Part shown: positions 23,028-27,655 of the stretch, piece after piece
How positions within the stretch are numbered: the stretch's first letter is position 1
Layout: each line of letters starts with the position of its first letter
Assembly (NCBI GenBank): GCA_027306955.1
Contig: DAHUXX010000201.1
Coordinates: 1-27,655, forward strand
Length of the DNA stretch: 27,655 nucleotides
From: Acetobacteraceae bacterium
Lineage (GTDB): Bacteria > Pseudomonadota > Alphaproteobacteria > Acetobacterales > Acetobacteraceae
Direction of reading: 5' to 3'
Made by a program: the position numbers and the translations under genes
The notes under the pieces: model-generated
Database searches by the model: none
The model's input: only the letters and a program-made list of their open reading frames with translations
Told to the model about the DNA's origin: nothing

Positions 23028-23537
23028 CTAGTACCACCACCAATGGCCCGGCGGCGTGATGTACCGGGTCGAGGTGATCACCGTCCGCGATGCCGCAGAG
23101 TATGGTGCTGGCGCCACGACGTCGACGACGGCGCGGCGCGGCGCGAGGCCGGGCGCGAGTTCGACCGCGAAACTGTCCGTGCCGCGATAGCCGGGCGACG
23201 GCCGGTATTCGATGCGCGCGATCCCGGCGTCCTGGAAAACCCGCACCTCGCCATGCGCCGGCGCATGGGCGACGACCGCGCGCACCCACGAATGCTGTAC
23301 GCCCTCCTGGTCCACCAACCGCACCGCCCAGCCGCACCAGCCATTGCCGCCGGTGGTGATGCGTGCCACGCGCGTGTCCGTGAAAACGTCGCGCGGCGTC
23401 GCGGCGCCGGCGATCGCGACCTCGCAAGGCGACGCGCGCGGACCCCGGGGGCCGGTCGCAAAGCCGTTGATCCCGGCGAGATTGGCACAGCCGGCCAGCC
23501 CCAGCCCGGCCAACGCCACCACGAGCCCATACCGCAT
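23028..23537 (-). CDS. Small lipoprotein of unknown function
   Basis: A 169-residue protein with a lipoprotein signal: MRYGLVVALAGLGLAGC, where the lipobox LAGC places the lipidated cysteine at 17. Two further cysteines (38 and 68) could form a disulfide. Residues about 98-130 contain RIEYRPSPGYRGTDSFAVEL, which resembles the ending of bacterial Ig/cadherin-like domains of the P-x-P-G-Y-x-G-T-D-S-F type. The protein ends in an aromatic tail HWWWY. The family was not recognised; it is likely anchored in a membrane facing the periplasm. Transcription runs away from the divergent SirB1-like gene, with 86 nt between the starts. Confidence 0.72.
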   Translation of the reverse strand: MRYGLVVALAGLGLAGCANLAGINGFATGPRGPRASPCEVAIAGAATPRDVFTDTRVARITTGGNGWCGWAVRLVDQEGVQHSWVRAVVAHAPAHGEVRVFQDAGIARIEYRPSPGYRGTDSFAVELAPGLAPRRAVVDVVAPAPYSAASRTVITSTRYITPPGHWWWY

Positions 23538-23623
23538 TTCTTGGAGATCGTCGCTCGCCGCGCCGATTCAAGCCCGTTCCGCCCCCCCTTGCGGGACGCG
23601 CCACCGGCTTGGCAGGGTGACTC

Positions 23624-24454
23624 ATGCTTGAGCCACACGCGGCGCTGGAAGCGATCGGCAGGCTGCCGGACGGCGAGATCGACATCGCCGAGGCGGCATT
23701 GCAATTCGCGCGCGTGGACGCGCCGGAGGCCGACTGGTGCGCCGCGCGCGAGCTGCTCGGCCGGATCGCGCGCGACGCGGTGATGCGAGCCGCCGATGTG
23801 CCGGACGACGACGCGACGGCCCAGGCGCTGGCGCTGGCCTCCCTGCTCGGCGAGGGCTACGGCTTCCGCGGCGACGCCGAAACCTACGACGATCCCGCCA
23901 ACGCCAACCTCATCAGGGTGCTGGAACGGCGGCGCGGCCTGCCTGTGGCGCTGGGCGTCGTGTGGCTGCATGCCGCGCGCGTCTGCGGGTGGTCGGCGCA
24001 TGGGCTCGATTTCCCGGCGCATTTCCTGCTCGGCCTCGGCGCCGGGCGATCGCAGATCGTGCTCGACGTGTTCGCCGGCGGCATGCCCCTCGCGGCGCCA
24101 GAGCTGCGCCGGTTGTTGAAGCGGGTCGAGGGCGAGGCGGCGGAGCTGCGGCCGGACTCGCTGGCGCCGATGAGCACGCGCGCGGTGCTGATGCGTCTGC
24201 AAAACAATCTCCGTCTGCGCCGGCTGCAGGCGGGCGACCTCGATGGTGCCATCGCCTGCGCCGAGGACATGCTGCGCGCGGCACCCCAACAGGCGCTGCT
24301 GTGGCGCGACACCGGACTGATGCACCAGAAGGCAGGCGCGCTCGCGGCGGCGCTGCGCTGCCTGGGCCGCGCGCTGGAACTCACGCCGGAGCCGGGTCCC
24401 GCGGCCGAGCGCCTGCGCCGCGCGATCGAGGAACTGCGGATGCGTATCAACTAG
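23624..24454 (+). CDS. SirB1-family protein (transglutaminase-like domain plus TPR)
   Basis: A 276-residue soluble protein. The SirB1 core is at about 78-136: GYGFRGDAETYDDPANANL, then ERRRGLPVALGVVWLHAAR and GLDFPAHFLL, as in the family consensus DxxNSFLxxVLxxRxGxPIxLxxxY followed by GVxFPGHFL. The C-terminal part (about 186-270) is helical with TPR-like spacing (NNLRLRRLQAGDLDGAIAC and ALRCLGRALELTPEPG). In the transglutaminase-like region no catalytic Cys stands where proteases of the fold have one, so it is probably a binding protein. The biochemical role of the family is not established. The ATG at 23624 has an AGGGTGA-like site close upstream. It precedes gshB by 61 nt on the same strand. 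Confidence 0.85.
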   Translation: MLEPHAALEAIGRLPDGEIDIAEAALQFARVDAPEADWCAARELLGRIARDAVMRAADVPDDDATAQALALASLLGEGYGFRGDAETYDDPANANLIRVLERRRGLPVALGVVWLHAARVCGWSAHGLDFPAHFLLGLGAGRSQIVLDVFAGGMPLAAPELRRLLKRVEGEAAELRPDSLAPMSTRAVLMRLQNNLRLRRLQAGDLDGAIACAEDMLRAAPQQALLWRDTGLMHQKAGALAAALRCLGRALELTPEPGPAAERLRRAIEELRMRIN

Positions 24455-24515
24455 CCACCCCTTGCGGCCAGGTGCGCCCTCGGCCACATCTTCCGCACGC
24501 GCGCGGAGGGAAGCT

Positions 24516-25505
24516 ATGACGAAAAGCCTGCGGATCGCGGTCCAGATGGACCGCCTCGAGACTGTGAACATCGACGCCGACAGCACCTTCGCGATGATGC
24601 TCGCGGCCCAGGCCCGCGGCCACAAGCTCTGGCACTACGACGTCACCACGCTGGAGTTGCACGAGGCGGCGACCGGCGTTGCCGTCGCCTGCACCGCGCG
24701 CCCGGTCACGGTGCGGCGCGAGCCCGGCCGCCACCACAGCTTCGGCGAGCCCGTCCACCTCGACCTCGCGCGCGACGCCGACGTGGTGCTGATGCGCCAG
24801 GACCCGCCTTTCGACATGGCCTACATCACGGCCACCCACATCCTCGACCACATCCATCCGCGCACGCTGGTGGTGAACGACCCGAGCAGCGTGCGCAACG
24901 CGCCGGAGAAGCTGCTCGTCACGCATTTCCCGGACCTGATGCCGCCGACGCTCGTCACCTGGGACATCGCGGCGATGCGCGCCTTCCGCGCGAGGCACGG
25001 CGACATCATCGTGAAGCCCCTGTTCGGCAACGGCGGTGCCGGCGTGTTCCGCATCAGGCCGGACGACGAGAACTTCAACTCGCTGCTGGAGATGCACTTT
25101 GCCCGCTCGCGCGAGCCGTTGATGCTGCAGCGTTACGAAGCCGCGGTGCGCCAGGGCGACAAGCGCATCATCCTGATCGACGGCGAGCCCGTGGGCGCCA
25201 TCAACCGCGTGCCCGCCGCCGGCGAGGCGCGCAGCAACATGCATGTCGGCGGCCGGCCGGAGAAATCCACGCTCACGCCGCGCGAGCGCGAAATCTGCGC
25301 GCGCATCGGGCCCACGCTGCGCGAACAGGGCATGATCTTCGTCGGCATCGACGTGATCGGCGACTGGCTCACCGAGATCAACGTCACCTCGCCGACGGGG
25401 ATCCAGGAGATCGGGCGGTTCGACGGGACCGACCTTGCGACCGACATCATCGTGGCCATAGAAAAGAAAGTCGCGGACTTTGCCCGCGCCCGGCAGGGAG
25501 CCTAG
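24516..25505 (+). CDS. gshB: Glutathione synthetase
   Basis: A 329-residue ATP-grasp ligase that joins gamma-glutamylcysteine to glycine to form glutathione in the cytoplasm. Family marks: RIAVQMDRLETVNIDADSTF at the N-terminus, LMRQDPPFDMAYI (92-104), the ATP-grasp glycine loop KPLFGNGGAGVF (167-178) and the C-terminal EINVTSPTGIQE (287-298), where Glu287 and Asn289 bind Mg-ATP. Length and spacing are normal. ATG 24516 has a strong GGAGGG ribosome site 5 nt upstream and is preferred to a longer in-frame start at 24462. The gene ends inside a 9-bp hairpin that separates it from the convergent hydrolase gene. Confidence 0.96.
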   Translation: MTKSLRIAVQMDRLETVNIDADSTFAMMLAAQARGHKLWHYDVTTLELHEAATGVAVACTARPVTVRREPGRHHSFGEPVHLDLARDADVVLMRQDPPFDMAYITATHILDHIHPRTLVVNDPSSVRNAPEKLLVTHFPDLMPPTLVTWDIAAMRAFRARHGDIIVKPLFGNGGAGVFRIRPDDENFNSLLEMHFARSREPLMLQRYEAAVRQGDKRIILIDGEPVGAINRVPAAGEARSNMHVGGRPEKSTLTPREREICARIGPTLREQGMIFVGIDVIGDWLTEINVTSPTGIQEIGRFDGTDLATDIIVAIEKKVADFARARQGA

Positions 25506-25513
25506 CTCCCTGC
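25493..25513. terminator. Hairpin between convergent gshB and hydrolase genes
   Basis: GCAGGGAGC (25493-25501) pairs perfectly with GCTCCCTGC (25505-25513) around the loop CTA. The gshB stop TAG (25503-25505) lies in the loop and inner pair. No T-tract follows on either strand, so it may slow polymerase in both directions or protect 3' ends rather than act as a standard terminator. Confidence 0.6.
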
Positions 25514-25516
25514 ACC

Positions 25517-26206
25517 CTAGACGATGCGGGTACGGACTGAGCCGACGCCTTCGACGAAGCCTTCGAGCACGTCGCCACGGACAACCGCTGCGACACCCTC
25601 GGGCGTGCCGGTGAAGATCAGGTCGCCCGGCTCCAGCCGCACCAGCTTCGAGAGATAGGCCACCGTCTCCGCGACACTCCAGATCAGCTTCGACAGATCG
25701 GAGGTCTGCCGCACGGCGCCGTTGACCCTGAGCTCGATCCTGCCCCGCGTGGGATCGACCTTCGCCGCCGGCACCAGGTCGCCGATCGGGGCCGAATGGT
25801 CGAAGCCCTTGCCCATGTCCCAGGGCTTGCCTTCCTTCTTCGCCTGGTTTTGCAGATCGCGCCTGGTCATGTCGAGCCCGGCCGCATAGCCCCAGACATG
25901 GGCCAGCGCATCCGCCTCTGGAATGTCCGCACCACCTCGGCCGATCGCCGCCACCAGTTCCATCTCGTGGTGCAGGTTCGCGGTCAGCGTGGGGTAGGGC
26001 ATGTCCGCGCCGCCGGTCACCACCGCGTCCGCGGGCTTGCAGAAGAAGAACGGCAGCTCGCGGTCCGGGTCCGCCCCCATCTCGCGCGCATGCTCCGCGT
26101 AATTCCGCCCGACGCAGAAAATGCGCCGCACCGGGAAACGCCCACCGCCCGCGACCGGTACCGAAACCACGCCCGGCGCCGGAATGACAAGGGATTCCGC
26201 GTCCAT
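25517..26206 (-). CDS. Fumarylacetoacetate hydrolase-family protein
   Basis: A 229-residue single-domain FAH enzyme. The N-terminal VRRIFCVGRNYAEHAREMG (26-44), the acidic metal ligands Glu81 and Glu83 (HHEMELVA), Asp112 (GLDMTRRDLQ) and FTGTPEGVAAV near the C-terminus are standard for the group that hydrolyses C-C bonds in acylpyruvates (fumarylpyruvate hydrolase/YcgM type) or decarboxylates oxaloacetate. Which applies is not decidable here. Fumarylpyruvate hydrolase acts in the gentisate route, where one variant of the preceding isomerase needs glutathione; gshB is the convergent neighbour, but no gentisate enzyme is in the window. It is divergent from the exoprotein gene across 127 nt. Confidence 0.9.
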   Translation of the reverse strand: MDAESLVIPAPGVVSVPVAGGGRFPVRRIFCVGRNYAEHAREMGADPDRELPFFFCKPADAVVTGGADMPYPTLTANLHHEMELVAAIGRGGADIPEADALAHVWGYAAGLDMTRRDLQNQAKKEGKPWDMGKGFDHSAPIGDLVPAAKVDPTRGRIELRVNGAVRQTSDLSKLIWSVAETVAYLSKLVRLEPGDLIFTGTPEGVAAVVRGDVLEGFVEGVGSVRTRIV

Positions 26207-26333
26207 CCGCCTCTCTCCTCAACCGCGCGCCACGGCTACGCCGGGCCGCCCCGGCAGGCAAGGGGCAGTGCGGCGATCCGCCGCCGCAACGAGAGGCTGG
26301 CGCGCCGCCGGCCGCAAAGCTAACCTTACGAGC

Positions 26334-27655
26334 ATGGAGGGAGCGGCCTCGCCGGCTCGTACGTTCTTCCGCCTGGCGCTGCTGGGCGGCAGCGCCTTGG
26401 GCATGTCGCTGCCGGCGCGGGCGCAGAGCGTGGCGCCGACGGTGCTGCCGAGCGGCGGGGCGGTGATTGGGGGTGTGGCGTCGATTGCGCGCGGCGGCAA
26501 CACGCTGACCATCGACCAGTCGACGACGAACGCGGCGATCAACTGGCAGAGTTTCTCGGTGGGGTCGCGGGCCACGGTGGGGTTTCATGTGCCCTCGGCG
26601 CAGGCGACGACGATCAACCGTGTGGTGGGGCCGGACCCGTCGGTGATCGCGGGGCGGATCACGTCGAACGGCAACGTGGTGATCGCGAACCAGTCGGGGA
26701 TCGTGTTCACGCACGGCGCCGAGGTGGACGTGAACTCGCTGGTGGCGTCCGCGCCGGGGATCAGTGCGGCGAACGCGGTGGCGGGGAAGCTGGTGTTCGA
26801 CCAGCCGGCGCGGCCCGGGGCGGCGGTGGTCAACGACGGCCACATCACGATCCGGCAGGCGGGTCTGGCGGCGCTGGTGGGCCCGACGGTGGCCAACAGC
26901 GGGGTGATCTCGGCGAAGCTGGGCCGTGTGGTGCTGGGTGGTGCCGCGGCGGCGACGGTGGATTTTTATGGCGACGGTCTGCTGTCGTTGGACGTGACGA
27001 AGCAGGTGCGGCCGACGGCGAACGGCGGCATGGCGCTGGTGACCAACACCGGCACGATCGTGGCGAATGGCGGCACGGTGACGCTGAGTGCGTCGGCGGT
27101 GGACGGCCTGGTGACGGACCTGGTGGATGCCGGGGGCAAGATCTCGGTGCCGAGCGTGGGTGGGCACACCGGCAGCATCGTGATCGACGGGACGGGCGGG
27201 TCGGTCGTGGTGTCGGGGCGGCTGCTGGCGCGCGGCGAGGCGGCGGGCACGACGGGCGGGGCGATCGCGGTCGACGCGACGAAATCGGTGACGGTCGCAG
27301 CTGGCGCGGTGATCGACGCCTCGGGGCAGGCGGGCGGCGGCGTGGTCGCGGTCGGCACCACGGTGCAGCGCGCCGAGGGCGGGCCGGCGGTGGCAGCGCC
27401 GGCGGCGGCCTCGGTCACGGTGGCGCAGGGTGCCACGCTTGCCGCCGACGCGCTGGCCAACGGCCATGGCGGGCATGTCGCGGTGCTGTCCTCCGGCAGC
27501 ACGGATTTCGCGGGCAGCGTCACGGCGCGCGGCGGGCCCGCCGGCGGGGATGGCGGGGCGATCGAGATCTCGGGCGGCAGCCTGCGCCTCACCGGCTCGG
27601 CGGATGTCACGGCGCCAGCCGGCGCCATCGGCTCGATCCTGCTCGACCCCGGCAG
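26334..27655 (+). CDS. Two-partner-secretion exoprotein (filamentous hemagglutinin N-terminal domain), 3'-truncated by window edge
   Basis: An open frame from ATG 26334 to the window end (440 complete codons, no stop). Residues 1-30 form a signal peptide ending in LPARA. The TPS/haemagglutination domain follows (about 40-290): INWQSFSVG (69-77), INRVVG (94-99), IAGRITSNGNVVIAN (105-119) and NQSGIVF (119-125). The last stands where most TpsA proteins have NPNGIVF, the motif read by the TpsB transporter. A beta-helix-like repetitive Gly/Ala/Val/Thr region follows (ISVPSVGGHTGSIVIDG, GGVVAVGTT). Family members are large adhesins or toxins secreted through a TpsB pore; the partner would lie outside. 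Many codons end in G (GTG, GCG, ACG), unlike the mixed usage of neighbours. A long antisense frame across it is a shadow of this. Confidence 0.9.
   Translation, partial: MEGAASPARTFFRLALLGGSALGMSLPARAQSVAPTVLPSGGAVIGGVASIARGGNTLTIDQSTTNAAINWQSFSVGSRATVGFHVPSAQATTINRVVGPDPSVIAGRITSNGNVVIANQSGIVFTHGAEVDVNSLVASAPGISAANAVAGKLVFDQPARPGAAVVNDGHITIRQAGLAALVGPTVANSGVISAKLGRVVLGGAAAATVDFYGDGLLSLDVTKQVRPTANGGMALVTNTGTIVANGGTVTLSASAVDGLVTDLVDAGGKISVPSVGGHTGSIVIDGTGGSVVVSGRLLARGEAAGTTGGAIAVDATKSVTVAAGAVIDASGQAGGGVVAVGTTVQRAEGGPAVAAPAAASVTVAQGATLAADALANGHGGHVAVLSSGSTDFAGSVTARGGPAGGDGGAIEISGGSLRLTGSADVTAPAGAIGSILLDPG

Noticed and set aside
24447..27476. Very long open frame on the minus strand (about 1009 codons) across gshB, the hydrolase gene and the exoprotein
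   Set aside because: It runs antisense or out of frame to three genes with clear motifs. Its residues are His/Arg/Ala-rich without any domain, which is typical of shadow frames in high-GC DNA.

Overview
The window is about 27.7 kb of very GC-rich DNA, almost all of it protein-coding. The gene order is rpsA-ihfB-lapA-trpF ... trpB-trpA-accD-folC facing trxA ... addA-addB-tsaE. That order, together with AddAB in place of RecBCD, points to an alphaproteobacterium. The GC content, the accessory genes and the hemagglutinin-type exoprotein suggest Acetobacteraceae/Rhodospirillales; the family is an inference. No rRNA, tRNA, CRISPR array, intact insertion sequence or phage gene was seen.

Layout. 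(1) 1-2609, + strand: the 3' part of rpsA with a clear intrinsic terminator, then ihfB, a LapA-domain membrane protein and trpF. (2) 2641-5320: a secreted protein of unknown function and an EamA-type exporter separate trpF from the rest of the trp cluster. (3) 5403-9635: trpB-trpA-accD-folC, tightly packed, for the last steps of tryptophan synthesis, fatty-acid initiation and folate. (4) 9646-12047: an ornithine cyclodeaminase-family gene behind trxA (minus strand) and a D-2-hydroxyacid dehydrogenase (+ strand) that overlaps the 3' end of addA. (5) 11984-18730, minus strand: tsaE-addB-addA as one overlapping operon (tRNA t6A modification, double-strand-break repair). (6) 18823-19860: a type-2 ferredoxin/flavodoxin-NADP+ reductase.

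(7) 19861-23027 looks like an accessory block, less GC-rich by eye. It holds a LysR regulator divergent from a cupin that matches the manganese-dependent hydroxynitrile lyase family at every metal ligand, an aldo/keto reductase, and the broken 5' end of a short-chain dehydrogenase, followed by about 300 bp with no recognisable gene. (8) 23028-25505: a small lipoprotein (minus strand), a SirB1-type transglutaminase-like/TPR protein and glutathione synthetase. (9) 25517-26206: a fumarylacetoacetate hydrolase-family enzyme (minus strand). (10) 26334-end: the N-terminal part of a two-partner-secretion exoprotein that runs off the window.

Most of the window is housekeeping sequence. The best candidates for something less described are the LysR/hydroxynitrile-lyase-like cupin/reductase block, an Asp-to-Glu change at the catalytic acid position of TrpF, and the traces of gene insertion into a conserved locus (convergent overlap, short duplications). 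No clearly new multi-gene system was found.
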